This document shows positions 54,641 to 63,093 of a stretch of 64,000 nt of DNA, in pieces; position 1 is the first letter of the stretch; the number at the start of each line of letters is the position of its first letter. Below the pieces are notes generated by a model. The model worked only from the letters and a program-made list of their open reading frames with translations. It did not search any database and had not been told where the DNA came from. The position numbers were made by a program, and so were the translations under genes. Origin of the DNA: Franzmannia qiaohouensis (GTDB taxonomy: Bacteria; Pseudomonadota; Gammaproteobacteria; Pseudomonadales; Halomonadaceae); NCBI RefSeq assembly GCF_031451695.1, contig NZ_JARWAM010000001.1:310001-374000 (forward strand), given 5' to 3'.

Positions 54641-57060
54641 GGTGTGACTCCGTGGCAGGTGACATCACCTAGCTCGAGAAAGACATCTTCGACTTCCGGC
54701 ACCTGCAGGGTGAAATCGCAGGCCTGCCCCCGCCAGCGGGCGCGTAGGCGGTTAGTCGACGCCAAATCGGTCACGAAGGCCTCGCCTCGCAGTCCCACCG
54801 CAAAGTGCTCGCCGCGTGCATTTTCCACCACCGCCCCGGCCGGCAACGGCTCGCCGCTCTCCAGCAGGATCCGGAATAGCGCATCGCGGCTATGGGTCAC
54901 TGGAAAGCGCAGCGCCACGCCGCTGCGGTAGTAGGGGGCTACCTGCATCTCCAGGCTGTCGACCTTGGCGCCGAGGGGCAGGTCCGCCTGCTCAATGCCG
55001 ATGCGGTTGTGTTCATAAGCGCGCAGGCGTGGAACCAGCGCATTGCCGTGACGATTGGTGCGTGCGACCGGCTGGTTGTCGGCATAGACCTGGACATCGG
55101 CAAAGCCCGGCAGCTGTACCACGGCAAAGCTGCGATCGATATGCCTGCTGGCAAACAGGTTGCCGCCGAGCCAGGCGGCACCACCACGCACGTTGGCTCG
55201 GCTGGCGGTGTGGCCATGGCGCTGAGAGGCCTCCAATAGGTAGGTCTGGTAGTCGCTCTGCAGGCCGAGGCTGGCCTGGTGGTGATCGTCGTCGCCGAGG
55301 CCGGCGCTAACCCGGTAGCCGACTCCCCTGCCTACCGGCAGACTGCGCTGTATCTGCATGCTGCCCTGGCGATTTTCTCCGCGCTCACTGAAGCTCAGGC
55401 TGGCACGAGTGCGTGGCATGCCCAGCGGAATGCTCAAGCCTGCCCGCAAGGCGGTTTCACCGTTTGCCATGAAGTGCAGCGCCGCCAGCGTCAGATGGCC
55501 GAAGGAGCCCAAGCTCTTGCTGTAGCCCAGGTTGATGATCTCGATATCATCCCTGCTGTCGAAACGCTGAGCGGTATAGCTGAGGCTTAGCGAGCCCAGC
55601 TGGGCGCTCGAGAGGCTGGAGAAGACACTCTGCTGATGGCGCGGCAAGGGCCGCCCCTGCTGCATGCCGAGGCGCATGAAGTCCTCGCTGGCGAACTGGC
55701 TTTCGACCCCCACGCTCAAGGGCCACCCTTGGCGCTGCAAGCCCAGGGTCGTCAGGTCACCCTGGCGGCCATCGGCCTCGCTGGCAGCATAGGCGGCATG
55801 CATGACACCGCCGAACGGCAGCAGCCAGCTGCCGCCCAAGCCAGCCATCTGCTGGTCCTGCAGCACCTGGGCATGCAGCTCGGTGGTCAGCCAGTGGGTC
55901 ACTCCGGCGCGGTAGGTCGCCGTGCCCAGTGCCCGACCATAGGCATTGCTCTCACGACCGTAGTCCTGGCGAACCGTGCCCAGCTCCACGGAGTAGCTCC
56001 TCAGGCCTGGTTGCAGCAGTCGCGCGCTGGTATAGAAAGACTGGGTGATCAGCTGTTCGCGGCCGAGGACGTCGCGTACTACCAGCCTTGCCTGGCCCTG
56101 GCCGGTGATCATGGGTATCTCGTCGATAATGAAGGGTCCGGGTGGCACGTCGCGTCGCAGGCGCAGGGCATCGTTCACGTAGAGATCGACGGTAGACGGT
56201 AGCGCGGCCTCACCGGCCATGCTCTGCAGGGGCAGGGTGACCATTTGCGGGCGGGTGGTGAAGTTGCTTCCCCACTGCAGGCCGCCGAAGCGCACGCCGC
56301 CACTCCAGGCCGTGCCCAGGGTGGTGGTATCGCCGAGCCGCAGGGTGCGCATGTTGTCGGGATTGTCGCGGCGCCACTGAGTGTCCAGGCGCACGATGCT
56401 CGGCAGATCGTCGGCCGGGGGGGCACGCACCACCAGGCGATTGACGCCGCTGCCCCAGCCGTTGAACACGCCCTGCTCAAGCAGCCCACTGTGGCGGGTC
56501 TCTCCGCGGCTGTTGGTGCTCGACAGGTCATAGTTGAAGAAGGCGCCCGGGGACGAAGGCGTCAGCGCGACGCGCTCCCGGCCCAGGCCCCCTAGGTGGG
56601 TGTCGGCGAACAGCGCCGCGGGCACCTTGAGGTCCAGCGTGGAGCGGCGCCGGTCCAGCTCGGAGGAGATACCCAGCGGTTCAAGCGGGTAGAAAGGCTC
56701 GCCATAGTGATCCAAGGGCTCGCTAGCCGGTAGCGAGATACGCCACTGCTCGAGGTCGCTGGCGGCCACCCAGACCGCATGCCCGTCGTGTATCAGCACC
56801 AGCGCGGTGGTGGGCCGGCGCTGGTCATTGACCGTGGCTTCCAGCCACAGCTCCTCGAGCGTGCCGATGCCTGGAATGCCTGACGCAGCCACGCCGGAAG
56901 CCCCCGCCCAGTCCGGCTCCGGCGAGAGCTGCGCGACTAAGCGCGTATACCAGTCAGCGAGCCTGGCGGCTGGAGCCGGCGTGGTGTCGGCATGTGCCTG
57001 GCTCGACATCAGCAGCATGACGGCCAAGGTGCTCCCCCTATGCCACGCCGACCGCTGCAC
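54637..57060 (-). CDS. Archaic (Csu-type) fimbrial outer-membrane usher
   Basis: This 807-residue beta-barrel usher is the pilus secretion and assembly pore. GTG 57060 behind GGTGGAG gives a signal peptide (LAVMLLMSSQAHA). Landmarks are VDLYVNDALRLRRDVPPGPFIIDEIP (plug/barrel entry), a long barrel, the FADVQVYADNQPVARTNRHG region, and a late cysteine pair (ACDFTLQV, DVTCHG). A longer frame to 57297 is rejected because it runs into the chaperone gene. Confidence 0.88.
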   Translation of the reverse strand: MQRSAWHRGSTLAVMLLMSSQAHADTTPAPAARLADWYTRLVAQLSPEPDWAGASGVAASGIPGIGTLEELWLEATVNDQRRPTTALVLIHDGHAVWVAASDLEQWRISLPASEPLDHYGEPFYPLEPLGISSELDRRRSTLDLKVPAALFADTHLGGLGRERVALTPSSPGAFFNYDLSSTNSRGETRHSGLLEQGVFNGWGSGVNRLVVRAPPADDLPSIVRLDTQWRRDNPDNMRTLRLGDTTTLGTAWSGGVRFGGLQWGSNFTTRPQMVTLPLQSMAGEAALPSTVDLYVNDALRLRRDVPPGPFIIDEIPMITGQGQARLVVRDVLGREQLITQSFYTSARLLQPGLRSYSVELGTVRQDYGRESNAYGRALGTATYRAGVTHWLTTELHAQVLQDQQMAGLGGSWLLPFGGVMHAAYAASEADGRQGDLTTLGLQRQGWPLSVGVESQFASEDFMRLGMQQGRPLPRHQQSVFSSLSSAQLGSLSLSYTAQRFDSRDDIEIINLGYSKSLGSFGHLTLAALHFMANGETALRAGLSIPLGMPRTRASLSFSERGENRQGSMQIQRSLPVGRGVGYRVSAGLGDDDHHQASLGLQSDYQTYLLEASQRHGHTASRANVRGGAAWLGGNLFASRHIDRSFAVVQLPGFADVQVYADNQPVARTNRHGNALVPRLRAYEHNRIGIEQADLPLGAKVDSLEMQVAPYYRSGVALRFPVTHSRDALFRILLESGEPLPAGAVVENARGEHFAVGLRGEAFVTDLASTNRLRARWRGQACDFTLQVPEVEDVFLELGDVTCHGVTP

Positions 57061-57062
57061 GA

Positions 57063-57809
57063 CTACTCCACCTTCAGGTGTGAGGCGGTTTCCTGACCAT
57101 TGACGCCCGCCGTGATGACAAGCTCGCTGCCTGCCGCGGGGAGGGGACTGCCTGAACTCAGGCGCCAGCGCTGCGTGGCGCCTGGTAACACATAGGCGTT
57201 GCCTGAGGGCTGTAGTGTCCGCCCATCGGGCAGCCGTACGCGAAGTCGACTCACCTGGCCGTGGCCGTTGCCGCGGTTGTCGGCGCTCAGATGCCATTCG
57301 TCACCGCTGCCGCGCTCGACGCGCCAGTGCATGTGTGGAGCCGCCACGCCTGATGCCGGTGCCACGAATACCGGCAGGCTGATGCGTAGCGACATGCGCA
57401 AGCCTTGGAAGTCATCCGCGCTGGGCGGTGGAAGCTCCTGCAGGAAGAGTCGATAGCTGAGCTGGGTATCTTGCGCGGGCGGGCGACGCAGTCCTACCCG
57501 CAGCATCTGCGTCTGCCCGGGGGCCAGGGTAAAAATGGGGGGCGTGGCGAGCACCTCGCGGCTGGGCGTGTAGATGTCCTGCCCGCCCTCCTGGCGCCAT
57601 GCCTGAAGCTCCACCTGAACCGACGTTTCCTCGGCGCCTGTGTTGCGTACCCGCAGCGCCACCACATTGTCCTGGGTGGACAAGACCACCCGGGTCGGAC
57701 TGACGCTGAAGCTGCCGGCCAGCGCCTGGCTTGCCAGCAGCAGCGTCAGCATGAAGAGAGGCACAACCAGGCCGCGATAAGCGGCCTGGCGTGAGCTTAG
57801 GTAGGTCAT
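57063..57809 (-). CDS. Archaic (Csu-type) pilus periplasmic chaperone
   Basis: This 248-residue chaperone has a signal peptide (cleavage near ALA-GSF, residue 32) and two Ig-like domains: SFSVSPTRVVLSTQDNVVALRVRNTGAE, then APGQTQMLRVGLRRPP and YRLFLQELP, and a second domain with WHLSADNRGNGHGQVSRL. It donates a strand to incoming pilins. Its start overlaps the pilin stop (ATGA) and its stop is 2 bases before the usher start. Confidence 0.88.
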   Translation of the reverse strand: MTYLSSRQAAYRGLVVPLFMLTLLLASQALAGSFSVSPTRVVLSTQDNVVALRVRNTGAEETSVQVELQAWRQEGGQDIYTPSREVLATPPIFTLAPGQTQMLRVGLRRPPAQDTQLSYRLFLQELPPPSADDFQGLRMSLRISLPVFVAPASGVAAPHMHWRVERGSGDEWHLSADNRGNGHGQVSRLRVRLPDGRTLQPSGNAYVLPGATQRWRLSSGSPLPAAGSELVITAGVNGQETASHLKVE

Positions 57810-58327
57810 CAGAAAGTAACGGTGGCTACAACGGTATCGGTGTAGGCCCCCGCGGGTGCGCTGCTCTGAGCGCCGTCGATCCTGCCGAACACGGTGTGGT
57901 CCTCCGCGGCCCCTGTGCCCGTCGTGGCGACGCTACCCGTCGCATCGTTGGTCCATTCAGTGGTGCGCCCAGCATCGCTGAAGAGTGAATATGTCAGGAA
58001 GTTGGTGGCGTCGGTCAACTGCCGCTCGGGGGCGGCGTCGCTAGAGGTGCCGCCGGGGTTGGCACCCTGCCCCAGGGTGATGGCAACCGGGGCGTCCTGG
58101 GTACAGGTCACGGTCACGTTGCCGGTACCATCCAGCGCCACCGGATCAATGGGGTCGTAGTCACCAAACGCCAGGGCCGTGGCGCCGATGGTGCAACTCG
58201 CCACGACAGTAGCGCTGACATCGAGGTCCGTAGATTGCTGTGCATGAACAACTGCACTCCCCCCGGCGGCCAAGGCCACGGCGGAAATCAGGGCCAGTTT
58301 ACGTAGCGAAAATGTCTTGTTGCGCAT
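57809..58327 (-). CDS. Csu-type major pilin (SCPU domain)
   Basis: This 172-residue secreted protein has a signal peptide (LALISAVALAAGGSAVVHAQ, cleavage near residue 30) and an SCPU domain: VSATVVASCTIGATALAFGDYDP with the conserved cysteine pair (CTIG and VTVTCTQD), and the end strand ATVTF. It is the first gene and likely the polymer-forming pilin, as CsuA/B. ATG 58327 follows GAGGGAGCG. The operon is only pilin, chaperone, usher and tip. Confidence 0.88.
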   Translation of the reverse strand: MRNKTFSLRKLALISAVALAAGGSAVVHAQQSTDLDVSATVVASCTIGATALAFGDYDPIDPVALDGTGNVTVTCTQDAPVAITLGQGANPGGTSSDAAPERQLTDATNFLTYSLFSDAGRTTEWTNDATGSVATTGTGAAEDHTVFGRIDGAQSSAPAGAYTDTVVATVTF

Positions 58328-58349
58328 AGAGAGCGCTCCCTCGAGTGTA

Positions 58350-58374
58350 TTATGTCGTTGATAACGACCTAATA
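58350..58374. promoter_or_regulatory. Near-perfect palindrome in the pilin leader
   Basis: ATTATGTCGTT (58350-58360) and AACGACCTAAT (58364-58374) form 11-base arms with one mismatch around GAT, 23 bases upstream of the pilin start. It is a good candidate operator, or an RNA hairpin in the 5' leader. Confidence 0.5.
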
Positions 58375-58914
58375 ATCAATTGACCAAGGCATACGCTTAC
58401 TCTGTGTGTCGCCGACTGGTTACGGTTCTAAAACTAAATACACAAAGAGCTTATTATCCAGAAAGAGGATCGCAACAAGGAGGGAATCCCGAAATGGAAT
58501 TCAGGCGTGTGGCGGCCCCTCGATCCACGGGATGCGGGCATCCCTGGACAGGTAGCTTTGCGTCACCGCTTTGCAACGGCTATGCCCTTGTCAACATGTT
58601 GCCTGTTATTTCAGGCGCCAGGCCAGTGCGAATATCAGCCTGTTCAACGTTATAACATCGAAAGCTGGTATAACGTAGATTTACATTAGTTGTATTTTGG
58701 GAGCGGCACAAGCTTTGTTTCTTTGTTTGGTAAATTAAAGGCAAAAAGTTTTCGGCGCTTAATAAAACATATTGGCGTTTTTATGAAATAGGCAATGTTG
58801 ATTAATGCGATAGTAGGCATTAAGTTAAAGTATTATTTTATACTCGATTGGCTCATCTTTCTTGCATATTACTGCTTATCTACCCTTTATTGCCGACTGT
58901 TCGAACCACGCCCA

Positions 58915-58949
58915 AGGCCCTGGGCCGTCACGGTGACGGCCCAGGGCCT
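58915..58949. repeat. 35-base perfect palindrome
   Basis: AGGCCCTGGGCCGTCAC (58915-58931) and GTGACGGCCCAGGGCCT (58933-58949) are perfect 17-base arms around a single G. No T-run follows on either strand. It stands in the GC-rich end of the leader, between the AT-rich region and yicC. It could be an exceptionally stable RNA hairpin or a site for a dimeric protein. Confidence 0.75.
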
Positions 58950-59058
58950 AAGCGCTCATTCCGTTCACGGATGGCGAGCGCCATGGCGCGGCGTTGATAT
59001 GCCATGCAGTTTTTGATTTAAAACAATGGCCTGTGGCCCACGTGGTCTTCCGCAGGCG

Positions 59059-59922
59059 TCACTCTATGTTCTGGATCTGCTCACGCATCTGCTCGATCAG
59101 CACCTTGAGCTCCACCGCGCAGCGGGTCGACTCGGCGACCACCGACTTGGAGGAGAGGGTGTTGGCCTCGCGGTTGAGCTCCTGCATCAGGAAGTCCAGG
59201 CGCCGGCCCACCGGGCCCTGCTGGGTGAGCTGGCGCTCGACCTCACTGACGTGGGTATCGAGGCGGTCGAGCTCTTCGTCGACGTCGGCCTTCTGCGCCA
59301 TCAGCGCCAGCTCGGCCTCGAGGCGCTGGGGGTCGAGCTCGGCCTTGACCACCTCGAGCCGCTCGAGCAGCTGCTGGCGCTGGCGGGCGAGGATGTCGGG
59401 GAGCAGGCGGCGCACCTCGGCGACCTGCTCGCGGATGCCGGTCAGCCGGGCGTGAATCAGCTCGGCGAGCTGTGCGCCTTCGCGGCCGCGGCCGGCCACC
59501 AGGTCGTCCAGGGCGGTCTTGAACAGCGCCTGGGCGGCGGCCTGGATGGCTTCGTGGTCGACGCTGTCGGCGGCCAGTACGCCGGGGTGCTGGAGCATGC
59601 CGAGGGCGTCGGGCATGGCGACGCCGGGCAGCTCGCTGCGCACCTCGACCAGCGCCTGGGCGAGGGCCTTGAGGCGCGTGCGGTCGACGCTCAGACCGTC
59701 GCCGCCGGCCAGCGGCTCGAAGCGCAGGGTGCACTCGACCTTGCCGCGCGCCAGGCGGTGGCGCAGCGCATCGCGCCACAGCGGCTCGAGATCGCGCAGG
59801 CTGTCGGGCAGGCGGAAGTGCAGGTCGAGATAGCGCTGGTTCACCGAGCGCAGTTCGAGCTGCAGGCTGCCCCACTCGGCCTCGTGGCGCTGGCGGGTGA
59901 AGGCGGTCATGCTGTGCACCAT
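59059..59922 (-). CDS. yicC: YicC family endoribonuclease
   Basis: This 287-residue protein has YicC_N at the front (SMTAFTRQ; LELRSVNQRYLDLHFRLPDSL) and a DUF1732 end (KADVDEELDRLDTHVSEVERQL; RLDFLMQELNREANTLSSKS). YicC proteins are RNases acting on small RNAs. ATG 59922 follows AGGAGATTTGC. It diverges from rph across about 165 bases; a TAGAAT -10-like box for rph is at 59996-60001. Confidence 0.95.
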   Translation of the reverse strand: MVHSMTAFTRQRHEAEWGSLQLELRSVNQRYLDLHFRLPDSLRDLEPLWRDALRHRLARGKVECTLRFEPLAGGDGLSVDRTRLKALAQALVEVRSELPGVAMPDALGMLQHPGVLAADSVDHEAIQAAAQALFKTALDDLVAGRGREGAQLAELIHARLTGIREQVAEVRRLLPDILARQRQQLLERLEVVKAELDPQRLEAELALMAQKADVDEELDRLDTHVSEVERQLTQQGPVGRRLDFLMQELNREANTLSSKSVVAESTRCAVELKVLIEQMREQIQNIE

Positions 59923-60087
59923 GCAAATCTCCTGGGCTGTCGATAGCGGTGGAAAGCGATGCCGCCAGTGTACCCGATTCGTCGCTGCGAACGTGTAGAA
60001 TGGCGCCACGGCGGCGGCCACCAGCCATCTCGACGGCCCGGCCGGCCGCCCTTCATTCCGATTGCAAGCCCGAGAGTTGAGAGACCT

Positions 60088-60810
60088 ATGCGCCCCAGTG
60101 GACGACAGCCCGACCAGGCCCGCGAGATCCGCCTGACCCGCGACTATACCCGCCACGCCGAAGGCTCGGTGCTGGTGGAGTTCGGCGACACCCAGGTGTT
60201 GTGCAATGCCAGCGTCGAGGCCGGCGTACCGCGCTGGCTGCGTGGCAAGGGCCAGGGCTGGGTCACCGCCGAGTACGGCATGCTGCCGCGGGCCACCCAT
60301 ACCCGCGGCGGGCGCGAGGCGTCACGCGGCAAGCAGGGCGGCCGCACCCTGGAGATCCAGCGCCTGATCGGCCGCTCGCTGCGCGCCGCGGTCAACCTCA
60401 AGAAACTGGGCGAATTCACCATCACTGTCGACTGCGACGTGATCCAGGCCGACGGCGGTACCCGCACCGCCTCGATCACCGGTGCCTGCGTGGCGCTGGT
60501 CGATGCCATCCGCTACATGCAGCGCAAGAAGCTGATCAAGCAGGACCCCTTCGTGCAGCTGGTCAGCTCGGTGTCGGTGGGCATCTTCAAGGGCACCCCG
60601 GTGGTCGACCTCGACTACCCCGAGGATAGCGGCGCCGATACCGACATGAACGTGGTGATGACCGAGTCGGGGGGGCTGATCGAGGTGCAGGGCACCGCCG
60701 AGGCCGGCGCGTTCTCGCGGGCTGAACTCAATGCGTTGCTCGACCTGGCCGAGGCCACCGGGAGCGACCTCTTCAACCATCAGCGCGAGGCGCTGGGCAT
60801 CCGCCAGTAG
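60088..60810 (+). CDS. rph: Ribonuclease PH
   Basis: RNase PH trims the 3' ends of tRNA precursors using phosphate. The 240-residue protein starts at ATG 60088 (MRPSGRQPDQAREI) and has EFGDTQVLCNASVE, YGMLPRATHTR, the catalytic DCDVIQADGGTRTASITGA and VDLDYPEDSGADTDMN. Longer frames start within the divergent leader. It keeps the yicC-rph-pyrE neighbourhood. Confidence 0.96.
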   Translation: MRPSGRQPDQAREIRLTRDYTRHAEGSVLVEFGDTQVLCNASVEAGVPRWLRGKGQGWVTAEYGMLPRATHTRGGREASRGKQGGRTLEIQRLIGRSLRAAVNLKKLGEFTITVDCDVIQADGGTRTASITGACVALVDAIRYMQRKKLIKQDPFVQLVSSVSVGIFKGTPVVDLDYPEDSGADTDMNVVMTESGGLIEVQGTAEAGAFSRAELNALLDLAEATGSDLFNHQREALGIRQ

Positions 60811-60825
60811 CGCGAGGCGCAACGC

Positions 60826-60853
60826 ATGACGCCGGCCCTGAGGCCGGCGTCAT
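60826..60853. terminator. Bidirectional hairpin between rph and crc
   Basis: ATGACGCCGGCC (60826-60837) pairs perfectly over 12 bases with GGCCGGCGTCAT (60842-60853) around CTGA. It lies between two convergent genes, without a T-run. Confidence 0.65.
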
Positions 60854-60871
60854 GGGGACGGAGGGCGGGGC

Positions 60872-61639
60872 CTAGAGGCTGAGGTCGTACTCGACGATCA
60901 GCGGCGCGAACTCCGAGAAGGTCGCGTCATAGTCGATCCAGGCGTCGACCACGTGGCGGCGGAAGTTGGGGCCGACCATCTGGTAGTCGAGGCGCCAGCC
61001 TTCCTGTCGCGAGCGCGGCTGATCCTGGTCCAGCGCCGGCCACCAGGTGTATTCGCCGGCGTCGCGATTGATCTCGCGGAAGGTGTCGATGAAGCCGGTC
61101 GGGCCGAGCACCTGGTCCATCCAGGCACGCTCTTCGGGCTTGAAGCCCGGCGTGGTCTGGTTGTCGGCCCAGTTCTCCAGGTCGATGGTCTTGTGGGCGA
61201 TGTGCCAGGTGCCGCAGATAATGTACTCGCGACGCTTGCGTGCCATCTTGCCGAGGTACTCCTGGTACTGCGCCATGAAAGCTTCCTTGGCCTGCGGGTC
61301 GCTGCCGTCGGGCATCAGAAAGCTGGCGATGCTGAAACGGTCGTAGTCGGCCTGCAGGAAGCGTCCTTCGTGGTCGCACTGCTCGAAGCCCAGGCCGTAC
61401 ATGATGGCCTTGGGTATCTTGCGGCAGTAGAGGCCGACCCCGGAGAAGCCGTCCTGTTCGGCGTCGAGGAAGTAGCCCTCGTAGCCTTCGGGGTAGAGAA
61501 TACTGTCGTCGAGTTCGAAGCTCTTGGCCTTGAGGTTCTGTACGCAGACGACATCGGCATCCTGGTTGGCGAGCCAGTCGAGAAAGCCTCGACCGACCGC
61601 TTCGCGGATGCCATTGACATTGATGCTGGCGATTTTCAT
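60872..61639 (-). CDS. crc: Crc-like catabolite repression control protein (nuclease-dead ExoIII fold)
   Basis: This 255-residue protein has the endonuclease/exonuclease III fold, but its active-site motifs are replaced. The Glu of LQE is Asn35 (VCVQNLKAK), the D-x-N of the CGDxN motif is Thr144-x-His146 (CGTWHIAH), and the final SDH is Ser242-Glu243-Phe244. Asp218 (WRLDYQ) is kept. Shared stretches with Pseudomonas Crc are RKRREYI-CG, PGF-PERAW and SWWP/TWWP-type regions, and crc sits between rph and pyrE in Pseudomonas too. Crc works with Hfq in translational repression. -10-like TATCAT is at 61668-61673. Confidence 0.85.
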   Translation of the reverse strand: MKIASINVNGIREAVGRGFLDWLANQDADVVCVQNLKAKSFELDDSILYPEGYEGYFLDAEQDGFSGVGLYCRKIPKAIMYGLGFEQCDHEGRFLQADYDRFSIASFLMPDGSDPQAKEAFMAQYQEYLGKMARKRREYIICGTWHIAHKTIDLENWADNQTTPGFKPEERAWMDQVLGPTGFIDTFREINRDAGEYTWWPALDQDQPRSRQEGWRLDYQMVGPNFRRHVVDAWIDYDATFSEFAPLIVEYDLSL

Positions 61640-61731
61640 TACGTGGTCCCTTTTCCGTCGCGCGTGTATGATACCCGACGTTTCGACGTTTAGGTAAATG
61701 GCCTTAGTTGATAAACATGATAGGAGGTCCT

Positions 61732-62412
61732 GTGGCGCAGCAAGGCAAGGCTGGCGAAATGCAGCCGTACCAGCGCGAATTCATCGAATTCGCCATCGAC
61801 CAGGGCGTGCTGCGCTTCGGTGAGTTCACCCTCAAGTCGGGGCGCGTCAGTCCCTACTTCTTCAATGCCGGGCTGTTCAAGAGCGGCGCCGCCCTGGTGC
61901 GGCTGGGGCGCTGCTATGCCCAGGCCATCGAGGCCAGCGGCATCGACGCCGACGTGCTGTTCGGGCCCGCCTACAAGGGCATTCCGCTGGCCGCGACCAC
62001 CGCCGTGGCGCTGGCCGAGCATCACGGCCGCGACCTGCCGTTCGCCTTCAACCGCAAGGAAGCCAAGGACCACGGCGAGGGCGGCAATATCGTCGGCGCC
62101 GAGCTTGCCGGGCGTATCCTGATCATCGACGACGTGATCACCGCCGGCACCGCGATTCGCGAAGTGATGGCGCTGATCGATGCAGCCGGCGCCGAGGCGG
62201 CGGGCGTGGTGATCGCCCTCGACCGCCAGGAGCGCGGTGCCGGCGAGCTGAGTGCCATCCAGGAAGTCGAGCAGCGCTATGCCATGCCGGTGGTCAGCAT
62301 CGTCACCCTGGATATGGTGCTCGAGTACCTCGAGCAGCATGCCGGCGAGTCGATGCGGCCCCACGCCGAAGCGATTCGCGCTTATCGCGCCCGCTACGGC
62401 GTGGGTCATTGA
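61732..62412 (+). CDS. pyrE: Orotate phosphoribosyltransferase
   Basis: PyrE makes OMP from orotate and PRPP in pyrimidine synthesis. The 226-residue protein has GEFTLKSGRVSPYFFNAGLF, the NRKEAKDHGEGG region and the PRPP motif ILIIDDVITAGTAIRE near residue 130. GTG 61732 has AGGAGG four bases upstream and is preferred; E. coli-like homology begins at the ATG 27 bases later (MQPYQREF), the alternative start. It diverges from crc. Confidence 0.95.
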   Translation: MAQQGKAGEMQPYQREFIEFAIDQGVLRFGEFTLKSGRVSPYFFNAGLFKSGAALVRLGRCYAQAIEASGIDADVLFGPAYKGIPLAATTAVALAEHHGRDLPFAFNRKEAKDHGEGGNIVGAELAGRILIIDDVITAGTAIREVMALIDAAGAEAAGVVIALDRQERGAGELSAIQEVEQRYAMPVVSIVTLDMVLEYLEQHAGESMRPHAEAIRAYRARYGVGH

Positions 62413-62451
62413 CTCGCGTTTTTCCATCAGCCTGTACGTGAGAGACATGCC

Positions 62452-63009
62452 ATGCAACGTACCTTCCTCGTCCTGGCCGGCAGCACGCTGCTGCTGGCTG
62501 CCAGCGCCGCCTCTGCGGCCAGCAGCCTCGACCTCAACCTGAGCGGCGACGCCGTGCAGTTCGACGCCGCCGGCGAAATCGCGCCGGGCATCGCCCTGGG
62601 GGGCGGCACCCTGCACAGCGACTACCGCGACGATGCCACCCAGGGGCATATCCAGCTGCTCGGCGTGGATCGCAACAGCGACCTGGACATCGGCATCGGC
62701 GCGCGCTGGAGCCAGTATGACACCGACTACGGTAACGGCGGCGGGCTCGGCCTGGGCGGCTACGGCTACGCCTACCTGCCCCAGGCACCGGCGGTGTCGC
62801 TGGGCGGCTATGCGTTCTACACCCCCAGCGTGGTGACCACCAGCGACCTCGACGACAGCCTCGAAGTCGGCGTGCGGGCGCGCTACGCCTTCACCCGCAA
62901 CGTCGACGGCTATGTCGGCTATCGCCGCCTGCGCGCCGATTTCGACACCTCGCCGGGCAACCAGACGCTGGACAGCGGCGCCCATGCCGGGGTGCGACTG
63001 ACCTTCTGA
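62452..63009 (+). CDS. YfaZ-like outer-membrane beta-barrel protein
   Basis: This 185-residue precursor has a signal peptide (cleavage near ASA-ASS, residue 23) and alternating hydrophobic strands rich in Gly and Tyr (GGLGLGGYGYAYL; SLEVGVRARYAF), ending in the outer-membrane signature VRLTF. This matches the YfaZ family, whose function is not known. It is alone between pyrE and trmL, with a hairpin after it. Confidence 0.85.
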   Translation: MQRTFLVLAGSTLLLAASAASAASSLDLNLSGDAVQFDAAGEIAPGIALGGGTLHSDYRDDATQGHIQLLGVDRNSDLDIGIGARWSQYDTDYGNGGGLGLGGYGYAYLPQAPAVSLGGYAFYTPSVVTTSDLDDSLEVGVRARYAFTRNVDGYVGYRRLRADFDTSPGNQTLDSGAHAGVRLTF

Positions 63010-63031
63010 TCCACCGCCCGCGGCGCTATAT

Positions 63032-63062
63032 CGGGCCCCTCGGCCTTGCCGAGCCGGGCCCG
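63032..63062. terminator. GC-rich hairpin after yfaZ-like gene
   Basis: CGGGCCC (63032-63038) with GGGCCCG (63056-63062) and CTCGGC (63039-63044) with GCCGAG (63048-63053) form one stem with a 2-base bulge and a CTT loop. There is no T-run. Confidence 0.5.
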
Positions 63063-63093
63063 AGTGCGTTGGGGCCCGACACGCGGATAGCGC

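Larger units (their letters stand above)
58328..59058. other. AT-rich leader region of the Csu-type operon
   Basis: This 731-base gap between the pilin gene and the yicC stop codon is clearly richer in A and T than its flanks, most strongly at 58640-58890 (for example TTTATGAAATAGGCAATG and the TTATTTTATACT motif). It contains palindromes at 58350-58374 and 58915-58949. Two short open frames exist but look like chance. It probably holds the pilus promoter and sites for AT-binding silencers. Confidence 0.6.

Noticed and set aside
58380..59016. Two short open frames (91 and 73 codons) on the plus strand in the AT-rich leader
   Set aside because: No clear ribosome site or conserved pattern; the second one reads through the 35-base palindrome.
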